This document shows positions 44,861-56,795 of a stretch of 64,000 nt of DNA, piece after piece. Under the pieces are notes generated by a model, which saw nothing but the letters and a program-made list of their open reading frames with translations, had not been told where the DNA came from and did no database searches. The stretch comes from Marmoricola sp. GTDB taxonomy: Bacteria > Actinomycetota > Actinomycetes > Propionibacteriales > Nocardioidaceae. The position numbers and the translations under genes were made by a program. Position 1 is the first letter of the stretch. Every line of letters starts with the position of its first letter. The stretch spans positions 29,093 through 93,092 of the forward strand of contig JAOPYC010000101.1 in the NCBI GenBank assembly GCA_025964795.1, in the 5' to 3' direction.

Positions 44861-45841
44861 TCAGGCCTGGGTCGTGAACTCCTTCAGGCCGCTCCCGGCC
44901 AGCCACTGGTTCCACGGGACGTCGTAGTCGGCGTACCCGTTGTCGCCGGGGGCCTTGCCACGGGGAGAGCCTGTCATGGTCACGGGGTCGCCCTGCTTGG
45001 ACAGGTTGTAGTACCACTCCGCGTCCGCGTAGGAGAGGTGGACGCAGCCGTGCGAGCCATAGCTGTGCCCGGGCTGGGGGTCTCCGGTCGAGTAGTGCAC
45101 GAAGGTGCCCGACCAGGTGATCCGCACGTCCCACGGCAGCACCAGGTCGTAGAAGTTCGAGTCCTTCTTGTCGCAGGCGATGTGCACGCTGCACGACGTC
45201 ATCCGCACGGTCCGCGACTTGTTGACCACGGCCATCGTCCCGTCCCAGGACGGGAAGCTGGGGCTGCCGGCGTCGCTCGGCATCGTCCGCAGGACCTTCC
45301 CGTTCCGCGTGACCACGGTCTTGTGACCCTTCACGTAGACGTGGGTGCGGACGTCGGCCCCGATCGTGAAGCTCCGCGTGTAGCTGTGGGTGCCGTAGCG
45401 TCCGTAACCGTCGCCCACGTGCTCCAGGCTGGCCACCATCGACACCTTGGTCCCGGGCCTCCAGTAGGTCCTCGGCCGGAAGTCGACCCGCTGGGAGCCG
45501 AACCAGTGCCACGCCCCGGTGACCGGGGCGGAGGTCCTGAGCACGATGTGCGACTCGACCTGCCTGCGCGCCGAGACCTTCACCGGGTCGGTGAAGGTGA
45601 TGGAGATCGGCATGGCCACCCCGACGGTGGTCCCGGTGAGCGGGGCGATGCCCTCCAGCAGCATCGGCGGGCCCTTCGGGAAGTGCTTCTTCGGGGCCTG
45701 GGTGGCCGCCGGGGTGGCCGCCGGCTTGCCGGCGGCGCCCGGGGTCGAACCGGTGCCGTCGCAACCGGCGATCACCAGCATCAGGCTCGCCAGGCCGACC
45801 AGGACCCACAGCCTCCGAGAGTGCTTCACCCTGCCATTCAA
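44861..45841 (-). CDS. L,D-transpeptidase lipoprotein (peptidoglycan cross-linking)
   Basis: A 326-aa cell-wall enzyme. Signal peptide with lipobox C27 (VIAGC); a proline/alanine linker; an immunoglobulin-like domain (about 60-160); and a YkuD catalytic domain with HSYGSHGCVHL, where H264 and C266 are catalytic. It forms 3-3 cross-links between meso-diaminopimelate residues outside the membrane, as LdtMt2-type enzymes do. ATG 45841 is preceded by TGAGGG. An in-frame GTG 12 bases later is possible. Confidence 0.92.
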   Translation of the reverse strand: MNGRVKHSRRLWVLVGLASLMLVIAGCDGTGSTPGAAGKPAATPAATQAPKKHFPKGPPMLLEGIAPLTGTTVGVAMPISITFTDPVKVSARRQVESHIVLRTSAPVTGAWHWFGSQRVDFRPRTYWRPGTKVSMVASLEHVGDGYGRYGTHSYTRSFTIGADVRTHVYVKGHKTVVTRNGKVLRTMPSDAGSPSFPSWDGTMAVVNKSRTVRMTSCSVHIACDKKDSNFYDLVLPWDVRITWSGTFVHYSTGDPQPGHSYGSHGCVHLSYADAEWYYNLSKQGDPVTMTGSPRGKAPGDNGYADYDVPWNQWLAGSGLKEFTTQA

Positions 45842-45884
45842 CCCTCAGGACCAAGACCTCGTCCCCGGCCGCGCCTGTCGCCGT

Positions 45885-47531
45885 TCAGGACTCGACCGGG
45901 ACACCGGGCTTGCCCGCGTCCGCGTAGGACCGGACGATCGAGATGTTCAGCGGGAAGTCGATGGTGCGGTCACGGAACAGCAGGCCCGCCGCGGTGGCCG
46001 CCGCCTCGGCGACCTGGGCCGCGACCGTGTCGGCGAGCCTGCCCGGGGTGTGTACGACGACCTCGTCGTGCAGGAAGAACACGAGGTGTGGCCGCGAGTC
46101 GAGCGGCCCGTCGGCCAGGCGCCACAACCGGTTGCGCAGGTCGGCGATCCAGCACAGGGCCCACTCGGCGCCTGTGCCCTGGACGACGAAGTTGCGGGTG
46201 AACCGGCCGTAGGCACGTCGCATCCGGGCCTGGCTGTCGAGATCGGCCGGCGGGCTCTCCGGGTCGCCGTCCCACGCGTCGCCCACGGGCGGCGACCCGC
46301 GTCCCAGCAACGTCCGCACCACCCGGCCCTGCTCGCCGTCCCGTGCCGCCTGCTCGACGAGGCCGAACGCCTCGGGGTAGCGCTGGGTGAGCCCAGCGAC
46401 CAGGCGGCCGCTCTCGCCGGTGGTGGCGCCGTACATGGCTCCGAGGAGACCGAGCTTGGCGTCCTGGCGACTGGCCACGGCGCCGTCCTCGACCATCCCC
46501 TGGTAGAGGTCGGCTCCGCGTGCCGACCTGGCCAGCGCACCGTCGCCGCTCATGCCGGCGAGCACGCGCGGCTCGAGCTGCGCGACGTCGGCCACCACGA
46601 AGGCCCAGCCGTCGTCGGCCACGGCCGCGGGCCGGACCTGCACCGGGATGGACAGCGCTCCCCCGCCGTTGGAGGACCACCGCCCCGTCGTGGACCCGGC
46701 CGGCTGGTACGACGGCCGGAACCGCTCGCCGCTCACCCAGCGGTCGAGCCAGGCCCAGCCGTTGGTCTGGAACAGGTGGGCGAGCTGCTTGTAGTGCAGC
46801 AGTGCCTCGACCCCCGGGTGGTCGAGGGCGCGCAGGCTCGTCGCCCGCGTGTCCGTCACCTCGAGGCCGGCTCGGCGCAGGGCCGCCAGCAGCTCGGGTC
46901 GCGAGTCGGGGTTGAGGCCCGGAGCCCCGAGCGCCTCGCGCACCTCGGCGACCAGGGCCTCCAGCCGCTGAGGTCGTACGCCGCGCGGGGGTCGCGGCCC
47001 CAGCAGGTCGGCGAGCAGCCGCTCGTGGACCTCGACCCGCCACGGCACCCCGGCGTACGTCATCTCGGCCGCGACGAGGGCACCGGACGACTCCGCCGCG
47101 AGCAGCAGCCCGATCCGGGCCGCCTCCGGCGACGCCGCCACGGCGGCCAGCTGCCGGGCGTCCTCCAGGTCGGCGCGCAGGTGCTCGGCCGGGTGGTCGA
47201 TCGAGAACAGGGCCGGGTCGACGGGCAGGCTCGGGCCGAGCCGGTCCCAGTGCTCCGACTGCTCACCCTCCAGCAGCCGCCCGTCGACGGCCGGGGCCCG
47301 CCGCAGCAGGTGGTGCCCCAGTCGCAGGTCGTGGCAGCGCTGGACCCGCACCCCGGCCGCGAGCAGGCCGGGGTACCACCGGGCGGTGTCGTCCCACGCC
47401 CAGCGCGGGGCCTCCGCCTCCCGTGCGAGGACGTAGGACGGGAGGTCGGCCAGGGCCAGCTCGTGCTCCGACCCGGCGTCGACGACCAGCGCCCGCTCCC
47501 CCGGCAGGCGCGAGAGCGAGACTCGGGTCAT
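45885..47531 (-). CDS. Family A DNA polymerase (bifunctional 3'-5' exonuclease/polymerase type)
   Basis: A 548-aa short PolA-like enzyme without a 5' nuclease domain. Polymerase motif A reads VADVAQLEPRVLA (a variant of DYSQIELR). Motif B is the K-x-x-LLGAMYG segment and motif C is FFLHDEVVVH with the HDE triad. The N-terminal 170 residues match a reduced exonuclease-like region. Actinobacteria often carry this second, smaller family A polymerase beside true PolA. It is likely a repair or accessory polymerase. It does not share an operon with the small protein upstream. Confidence 0.88.
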   Translation of the reverse strand: MTRVSLSRLPGERALVVDAGSEHELALADLPSYVLAREAEAPRWAWDDTARWYPGLLAAGVRVQRCHDLRLGHHLLRRAPAVDGRLLEGEQSEHWDRLGPSLPVDPALFSIDHPAEHLRADLEDARQLAAVAASPEAARIGLLLAAESSGALVAAEMTYAGVPWRVEVHERLLADLLGPRPPRGVRPQRLEALVAEVREALGAPGLNPDSRPELLAALRRAGLEVTDTRATSLRALDHPGVEALLHYKQLAHLFQTNGWAWLDRWVSGERFRPSYQPAGSTTGRWSSNGGGALSIPVQVRPAAVADDGWAFVVADVAQLEPRVLAGMSGDGALARSARGADLYQGMVEDGAVASRQDAKLGLLGAMYGATTGESGRLVAGLTQRYPEAFGLVEQAARDGEQGRVVRTLLGRGSPPVGDAWDGDPESPPADLDSQARMRRAYGRFTRNFVVQGTGAEWALCWIADLRNRLWRLADGPLDSRPHLVFFLHDEVVVHTPGRLADTVAAQVAEAAATAAGLLFRDRTIDFPLNISIVRSYADAGKPGVPVES

Positions 47532-47578
47532 CCCGACACCCTGTCACCCGACGGGGACAGGAGCGCGCCGGAACTCGG

Positions 47579-47722
47579 TCATCCGAAGATGCTGACCCCA
47601 CCCGGCCCGACGAGCAGTCCCACGACGATGAGCAGGATGCCGAACAGCACCTGCCCCCGGACGAGGGTGACGATCCCGCTGATGACGAGCACGACCGCGA
47701 TGATCCACAGAATGGTTGCCAT
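47579..47722 (-). CDS. Small membrane protein with GPGG motif (DUF6131-like), 47 aa
   Basis: The product starts MATILWIIAVVLVISG. It has one or two transmembrane helices and ends with LLVGPGGVSIFG. The ribosome-binding site GGGAGGAAC precedes ATG 47722. The glycine-proline ending is shared by many tiny actinobacterial membrane proteins, usually labelled DUF6131, with no known role. The gene is divergent from the BLUF gene. Confidence 0.7.
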   Translation of the reverse strand: MATILWIIAVVLVISGIVTLVRGQVLFGILLIVVGLLVGPGGVSIFG

Positions 47723-47799
47723 GATGTTCCTCCCTGAACAGTGACAGTTGCTCTTCATTACCCGCCACGCAGCGGCTCACACTCACGCATACTTGGGCC

Positions 47800-48222
47800 G
47801 TGATGATCTCGTTGACCTACCTCAGCACGGCCACCGTGCCGTACAGCCCCGAACAGCTGAGCGAGCTCTTGGCCTCCTCCCGGGAGCGGAACCACGCCGC
47901 AGGGCTCACCGGGATGCTCCTGTACGCCGGTGAGCACTTCATCCAGACCCTCGAGGGAGCCGAGGACGTGGTGGACGCGACCTACGCCCGGATCGAGCGG
48001 GACACCCGGCACCGCAACGTCTACGTCGCCCTGCGCGAGGAGATCACGACCCGGGTCTTCCCCGACTGGTCCATGGGGTTCGAGTCGCTCAGCGACGACG
48101 AGGCCGCCGGCCTGCCCGGCTTCAACGACTATCTCGAGCGCTCGACGATGTCCCCGGAGGCGGGCAGGGAGCTCGGCCGGGCCGGCATCTTCCACCGCGT
48201 GTTCCGCGACAACATGCGCTGA
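47800..48222 (+). CDS. BLUF-domain blue-light photoreceptor, single domain
   Basis: A 140-aa stand-alone BLUF protein that binds FAD and senses blue light. The flavin-network residues are Y7 (LTYLS), N31 (RNHAAGLTG), Q49 (FIQTLEG) and the W90/M92 pair in DWSMGF. There is no attached output domain, so it must signal through a partner protein. The start is GTG 47800, or ATG 47803 one codon later. A -10-like CATACT lies only 6 bases upstream, which would give a nearly leaderless transcript. Confidence 0.88.
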   Translation: MMISLTYLSTATVPYSPEQLSELLASSRERNHAAGLTGMLLYAGEHFIQTLEGAEDVVDATYARIERDTRHRNVYVALREEITTRVFPDWSMGFESLSDDEAAGLPGFNDYLERSTMSPEAGRELGRAGIFHRVFRDNMR

Positions 48223-48243
48223 CCCGACCGACGGCCCGCTGGG

Positions 48244-49755
48244 TCAGCGCTGCGCGCCCTCGACCAGGCCGGCCTCGGAGCTGCGGTCGGCGACGCCGGA
48301 GAAGTGCAGGTGCTCGTCGACGAGGTCGCCGCTCCTGAGGACCTTGCGGTCGTCGTGGTAGCTCATCGACATCAGCCACGGCGCTGCCGGACCCTGCCGG
48401 GGCAGGTCGGCCAGCGACCGTCTGACGTAGCCCGCGTCGAAGTCGAGGAGTGGGCGCGTCGGCATGTCGGGGTCGGCCTCCGCCCACGCCGTGTCGTGCC
48501 CGTGCTCGTCCATGTAGCCGAGGAGCCGGCAGAAGTACTCACAGAGCATGCCGATCTTCAGCGTCCAGGAGGAGTTGGTGTAGCCGATGGCCACCGAGAA
48601 GTTGGGCACGCCGCTGAGCATCATGCCGCGGTAGATGACCGTCTCGGGCGGGTCGACCGGGCGACCGTCGATGCTGAGGGTCATGCCGCCGAACAGCTGC
48701 AGGTTGAGGCCGGTCGCTGTGACGATGATGTCGGCGTCGAGCTCGGCGCCGCTGTCGAGCAGGATGCCGGTCTCGGTGAACGTCGTGATGCGGTCGGTGA
48801 CCATCGTGGCCCTCCCCCGGCGCAGGGCCTTGAAGAGGTCCCCGTCCGGCACCGCGCACAGGCGCTGGTCCCACGGGTCGTACGGCGGGTTGAAGTGCTC
48901 GTCGACCGGATAGCCCTCGGGCAGCGACTTGGCGTTGACGCTGCGGATCAGCTTGCGCGCGGCCTTGGGAAACCGCTGGCAGAAACGCCAGACGGCCCGT
49001 TGCTGCGCGATGTTCTTGCGCCGGGTCAGGGCGTAGCCGCGCTCCTCACCGAACACCCGGCGCAGGCGGTTGGCCAGGGCGTCCTCCTTCGGCACCGGCA
49101 TGATGTACGACGGGGTCCGCTGCAGCATGGTCACGTGCTCCGCCTCGTCGACCATGGCCGGGACGAGGGTGACCGCGGTCGCGCCGCTGCCGATGACGAC
49201 GACCCGCTTGCCCGTGTAGTCGAGGTCCTCGGGCCAGTGCTGGGGGTGGACGACCTGCCCCTGGAACCGCTCCCGACCGGGGAAGGTGGGGGTGTAGCCC
49301 TCGTCGTAGCGGTAGTAGCCGCCGGCACAGAAGATCCATCCGGCGCTGAGCTGCAGGCGTGATCCGGTGTCGGTGCGCTCCACCTCGACGAGCCACCGCG
49401 CCTGCGAAGGCTCCCAGTCGGCCGAGACGACCTTGTGGTGGTAGCGGATGTGCTCGTCGAGCCCGTTCTTGGTGGCCGTCGTCCGCAGGTAGTCCAGGAT
49501 CCGGGGGGCCGAGGCGATGGACTCCTGGTCGCGCCACGGCTCGAACTCGTAGCCGAAGGTGTGCAGGTCGGAGTCGGAGCGGATGCCGGGGTAGCGGAAC
49601 AGGTCCCACGTCCCGCCCGACCCGGCGCGAGCCTCGAGCAGCGCGAAGCTCTTGGAGGGCTGCATGGTCCGCAGGTAGCGACCGGCGCCGATACCGGAGA
49701 GGCCGGCCCCGACGACGAGGACATCGAGGTGCTCAACCTCGGTGGGACTGCTCAT
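48244..49755 (-). CDS. Baeyer-Villiger-type flavin monooxygenase, EthA-like
   Basis: A 503-aa FAD/NADPH monooxygenase. It has FAD motif VVGAGLSGIGAG, the exact Baeyer-Villiger signature FxGxxxHxxxWP (FQGQVVHPQHWP), NADPH motif VIGSGATAVT, and the early stretch GGTWDLFRYPGIRSDSDLHT seen in mycobacterial EthA. It inserts oxygen into ketones or oxidises sulfur compounds. I chose ATG 49755 because GGAG is placed 5 bases before it; a further in-frame ATG at 49776 lacks a site. A pair of direct repeats upstream could bind a regulator. Confidence 0.9.
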   Translation of the reverse strand: MSSPTEVEHLDVLVVGAGLSGIGAGRYLRTMQPSKSFALLEARAGSGGTWDLFRYPGIRSDSDLHTFGYEFEPWRDQESIASAPRILDYLRTTATKNGLDEHIRYHHKVVSADWEPSQARWLVEVERTDTGSRLQLSAGWIFCAGGYYRYDEGYTPTFPGRERFQGQVVHPQHWPEDLDYTGKRVVVIGSGATAVTLVPAMVDEAEHVTMLQRTPSYIMPVPKEDALANRLRRVFGEERGYALTRRKNIAQQRAVWRFCQRFPKAARKLIRSVNAKSLPEGYPVDEHFNPPYDPWDQRLCAVPDGDLFKALRRGRATMVTDRITTFTETGILLDSGAELDADIIVTATGLNLQLFGGMTLSIDGRPVDPPETVIYRGMMLSGVPNFSVAIGYTNSSWTLKIGMLCEYFCRLLGYMDEHGHDTAWAEADPDMPTRPLLDFDAGYVRRSLADLPRQGPAAPWLMSMSYHDDRKVLRSGDLVDEHLHFSGVADRSSEAGLVEGAQR

Positions 49756-49783
49756 CTGAACTCCTGACGATGACATCTCAACA

Positions 49784-49815
49784 CTCTGTCAAGATTCTTG
49801 TAGAACTCGGTCAAG
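49784..49815 (-). promoter_or_regulatory. Direct repeats and small palindrome upstream of the monooxygenase
   Basis: CTCTGTCAAG (49784-49793) and CTCGGTCAAG (49806-49815) match at 9 of 10 bases, 22 bp apart, two helix turns. CAAGATTCTTG at 49790-49800 is a palindrome between them. On the minus strand the repeats contain TTGAC, so they could also form -35 boxes. Confidence 0.35.
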
Positions 49816-50086
49816 CCAACGCCTCAGCCCTCGACCCTGTGCAGAGGATCGCACCGTGGACCACGAGTCAACCGTGGTCCTGGTCGGCTCGTCGCTGGGA
49901 CACGTCGCAGAGGCACGGGTGAGCACGCTGTCGATGCGTGGCGTTTTGCCCCATCACCAGCGCTTCGTGCGACATACTGAGCCGGGCCCGATCCACCACC
50001 GCAACCAACCGATTCCTCGGGGACTCTTCAGATGATCTTGGTGAGCCACCAGACCATGACCGTGTCGCAGCCGTCCGCGCGGGACC
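49816..50086. other. Rest of the 331-bp gap between monooxygenase and histidine kinase genes
   Basis: Apart from the repeats at 49784-49815, I see no coding capacity with a ribosome-binding site and no strong hairpin. It must contain the promoters of the two divergent genes. Confidence 0.4.
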
Positions 50087-53832
<3,746 letters not shown>

Positions 53833-53836
<4 letters not shown>

Positions 53837-54861
53837 CCGGACCCACGTCCGCCGTCGGCTCCCTCCGCAGGAGCCGCCTCCTCGGGCTCCGCCTGGTCGA
53901 AGGTGACGGTCACTTCCTCGAAACCCTTGTGCCGCTGGGCGATCGCATAGCTGGTGTAGGCCTTGCGGTCCGCGCGGGTGAGGTGGACCTCGTCGGTGAA
54001 GGGCGTCAGCAGCGCACGCGGCCACAGCCGTCGCGCGATGACGACGTTCAGCTCGATCCCGAGCATGGCCATGACGGCGGCCAGGAAGATGAGGCCGATC
54101 AGCCCGAGGACGACCCCGAAGGTCTGGTTCATCGAGGAGGTCTCGCTGAGCACCCGCTTGACGTACGCCGTGGAGACCACCTGCAGCACCTGCCACAGCA
54201 CCGCGATCAGGATCCCGCCGGGGGCGGCGTGCCACCACGTGTGGCCCCGGGCGGTCGCCAGGCGCAGCAGGAGGGTGAGCAAAAGCGCGGTCAGGGCCAG
54301 GGTGGCGACCGAGACCAGCCACTTCACCGTCGTGCTCAGGTTGCTGCCGAAGACGTCGGTGTTGCGACCCGCCACGGACAGCGCCGTCACCAGCAGCACG
54401 GAGGCCCCTGCACCAATGAGCAGCAACAGGCTCTTGAGCCGCAGCAGGATCGGGTTGGGACGGCTGTTGCGCGGCACCGACCAGGCGATGTTCATGGCGT
54501 TCTGGATGGCCGACCCCAGTCCCAGCGACCCGTAGAGCGCCACCAAGGTGCCCGCGACGACGGCGCCCGTCGACCCGCTCAGTCCACCGGGTCGTCCCAG
54601 CTCGTCGCCCACGACCGGGAACTGGACCAGCGCGGACTCCAGCACGCTCCTCTGGAGGTCGGGATTCCCCTGGAGCACGAAGCCGAGGATCGAGGTGGCC
54701 AGCAGCAGCAGCGGGAAGATCGCCACGAACGCGTAGTAGGTGATCATCGCCGCCAGGTAGTTGCCCTGGTCGTCGAAGAACTTGTAGACGACAGCGATCG
54801 GCAACCCGACCGCGGGAAACCGACGCTGCACCCTGTCGATCGCGTCCGCGATGCCTGCCAC
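53833..54861 (-). CDS. YihY/virulence factor BrkB-family membrane protein
   Basis: A 342-aa inner-membrane protein with about six hydrophobic helices. It has the family start of an amphipathic helix, then LAAMITYYAFVAIFPLLLLA and the central GAVVAGTLVALYGSLG. WWHAAPGGILIAVLWQVLQ and GLIGLIFLAAVMAMLGIELN are also characteristic. The charged C-terminal tail (about 300-342) is acidic. The family was once thought to include RNase BN; its actual function is unsettled. Confidence 0.9.
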
Positions 54862-54965
54862 GTCTCGAACCTACCGTGGCGGGCGAGCCAGGGCGGCCGC
54901 CACGCCCACCGCCCCGGCGACCACCGCCGGCACGAGTCGTGGGAGGCGGAGACCGTCACGAGGAC

Positions 54966-55000
54966 GGTGGAACGGCCGGCCCCGGGCCGGCCGTCCCACC
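54966..55000 (-). terminator. Long GC hairpin between hsp20 and yihY
   Basis: A near-perfect stem: GGTGG, then ACGGCCGGCCC pairing through a 1-base centre with GGGCCGGCCGT, then CCACC. Two mismatched bases sit at the junctions. It lies after the hsp20 stop and before the yihY start, so it probably ends the hsp20 transcript. No T-run follows on either strand. Confidence 0.55.
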
Positions 55001-55041
55001 GGTGTCCTCTCGTGCCGTGCCAGGGCCGGTGACGGACAGGT

Positions 55042-55467
55042 TCAGGCCTCGATCGAGGTCCGCTGGTCCGTGGTGCCGGTGATCTGGATCTTGCGCGGCT
55101 TGGCCTTCTCGGCGACCGGCACGAGCAGGCGCAGCACGCCGTTCTCGTAGTTCGCCTCGATCCGCTCCAGGTCGAGGTTGTCCCCGAGGATGAGCTGGCG
55201 GCTGAACCGGCCACGGGGCCGTTCGGAGGCGAGCAGCTCCCAGTCACCGTTGCGGGCGAACCGCTCGGCGCTGACCGTGAGCACGTTGCGCTCGACGTCG
55301 AGGTCGACGCTCTCGGGGCTCACGCCCGGCAGGTCGAACTCGATGACGAACCGGTCGCCCTCACGCCAGGCGTCCATCGGCATCACCACGGGGCGGGTGG
55401 TCGTGCCCCGCAGCTGCTCGGTCAGGCGGTCGAACTCACGAAACGGGTCGGTGGTGCGCAGCAGCAT
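55042..55467 (-). CDS. Hsp20/alpha-crystallin small heat-shock protein
   Basis: A 141-aa chaperone that holds unfolding proteins. The alpha-crystallin domain (about 30-130) includes [16 protein letters not shown] and NVLTVSAER, then the signature GVLRLLVPV, and the tail ends in KIQITG with the I-x-I motif for oligomers. ATG 55467 follows GGAGGAACAACC. A MerR-type regulator is divergent and a perfect palindrome lies between the two genes, so heat or stress control is likely. Confidence 0.93.
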   Translation of the reverse strand: MLLRTTDPFREFDRLTEQLRGTTTRPVVMPMDAWREGDRFVIEFDLPGVSPESVDLDVERNVLTVSAERFARNGDWELLASERPRGRFSRQLILGDNLDLERIEANYENGVLRLLVPVAEKAKPRKIQITGTTDQRTSIEA

Positions 55468-55515
55468 GGTTGTTCCTCCTGATCCGGGTCGAGGTCCTCG
55501 GCTTCCGCTGCCAGG

Positions 55516-55537
55516 ACCTGTATCGTCTGATACAGGT
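55516..55537. promoter_or_regulatory. Perfect inverted repeat between hsp20 and the MerR gene
   Basis: ACCTGTATC (55516-55524), spacer GTCT, GATACAGGT (55529-55537): a perfect 9-bp dyad. It is AT-richer than its surroundings and is followed by TTTTTTATAG, a possible -10 region. It is the likely binding site of the MerR/HspR-like protein. It differs from the classical HAIR element CTTGAGT-N7-ACTCAAG. Confidence 0.65.
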
Positions 55538-55587
55538 TTTTTATAGCGCCACGAACATGTGGACGCAAGCCGGCCGGCAAGAATTTC

Positions 55588-55926
55588 ATGGAGGCGATTC
55601 CCACGACCAGCAGCACCGGCGTCTTCGCCATCTCGGTGGCCGCCGAGATGGTCTCGATGGAGATCCAGAACCTGCGCGTCTACGAGCGCCGCGGGCTGAT
55701 CGAGCCCGACCGCACGGCCGGCGGCACCCGGCTCTACAGCCCGCAGGACATCGCCCGCCTGGTCCGGATCAGGGACCTGCTGGCCGAGGGGCTCAACCTG
55801 GCCGGCATCGGCCACGTGCTCGCGCTCGAGGCCGAGGTGGCCCGGTTGCGGGCGGCCAACGCGCGACTCCGCCTGGGGCCCCGGGGCGACCGCACGCGGT
55901 CCGCACGCCCTTCGACCGCGACCTGA
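55588..55926 (+). CDS. MerR-family regulator, HspR-like
   Basis: A 112-aa winged-helix regulator. [20 protein letters not shown] and [20 protein letters not shown] match the HspR recognition region, and the dimer helix [20 protein letters not shown] follows. HspR represses chaperone genes in actinobacteria. The divergent hsp20 and the shared palindrome support this role. The C terminus is short and arginine-rich, with no effector-binding domain. Confidence 0.85.
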   Translation: MEAIPTTSSTGVFAISVAAEMVSMEIQNLRVYERRGLIEPDRTAGGTRLYSPQDIARLVRIRDLLAEGLNLAGIGHVLALEAEVARLRAANARLRLGPRGDRTRSARPSTAT

Positions 55927-55979
55927 GCGGAATCACCTGGTGGCGAGACGTCGATGACCGTCACCGCGGCGGGGCTCGC

Positions 55980-56648
55980 TCATGACGTGACCGGACCGGC
56001 CTGCAGCTGAGCCGCGACCGCCAGGTCATCGACCAGCCGCTGGTAGTCCTCGTCGCGTTGCCGCGAGCGCAGCACCGCGGAGGGATGGGCCGTGGCCACC
56101 GCCCACTCGGGGGTCCAGGAGTGTGGTCGGGTGCTCTCCTCGGGCCACGACAGCACCTGACCCCGCATCGCGGTCACCCGGAACCCCGGGCCGAACACCG
56201 CGCTGCCCGCTGTCGCGCCGAGCAGCACGACGCCGACCGGACGCACCATGTCGATCTCGGCCACCAGCCAGGGACCGCAGGCCGTGATGTGGGTCCGCTT
56301 CGGGCCCTTGTGCAGTCGCTTGCCGTGCGCTGCCTCCCAGCGGAAGTGCTTCACCGCGTTCGTCCGGAACACCGCGGCCGGGTCGAGGCCCGCGTCGCCC
56401 AGCGCCCGGTCGAGCAGCTTGCCCGCCGGGCCGACGAACGGCCGACCCGCCTTGTCCTCCTGGTCACCGGGCTGCTCGCCCACGACCATCACGGCGGCGT
56501 CCGCGGGTCCCTCGCCGGGCACCGGCTGGGTCGCGTCCCGGTAGAGTTCACAGCCCTGGCAGTGCTGCAGGCTCGCTCGGAGCGTTCCCGGCTCCAACCG
56601 GTCCGGCACCCACCACGCGGCACCCGGTCTCTCCGCATCCTCAGCCAT
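55980..56648 (-). CDS. UdgX-type uracil-DNA glycosylase
   Basis: A 222-aa uracil-DNA glycosylase of the iron-sulfur class. Active-site motif GEQPGDQED is at 57-65 and HPSAVLR (H188) near the end. Cysteines are C30, C33 and C124 only. The UdgX-specific loop, normally KRRIH, reads KRLH here (H113), one residue shorter. UdgX forms a covalent bond with DNA through that histidine after excising uracil, and is otherwise resistant to release. The gene lies beside the LigD-type gene, in a repair neighbourhood. Confidence 0.8.
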   Translation of the reverse strand: MAEDAERPGAAWWVPDRLEPGTLRASLQHCQGCELYRDATQPVPGEGPADAAVMVVGEQPGDQEDKAGRPFVGPAGKLLDRALGDAGLDPAAVFRTNAVKHFRWEAAHGKRLHKGPKRTHITACGPWLVAEIDMVRPVGVVLLGATAGSAVFGPGFRVTAMRGQVLSWPEESTRPHSWTPEWAVATAHPSAVLRSRQRDEDYQRLVDDLAVAAQLQAGPVTS

Positions 56649-56795
56649 CGCGCACCCCCAGACGTGCCCAGGCCCACGGCCGGCTCTCGGCCCCTCTGAC
56701 TTCCGATACCCGACCGAGCCCCGAACATGTCGCCGACCCCGTGTTCCGAGCAGGGTCGGTCATCACCGCGGACCCGTCTGGGTACAGGTGCGGAC

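Noticed and set aside
55468..55587. Classical HAIR element for HspR between hsp20 and the MerR gene
   Set aside because: No CTTGAGT-N7-ACTCAAG is present; a different perfect dyad occupies the gap.
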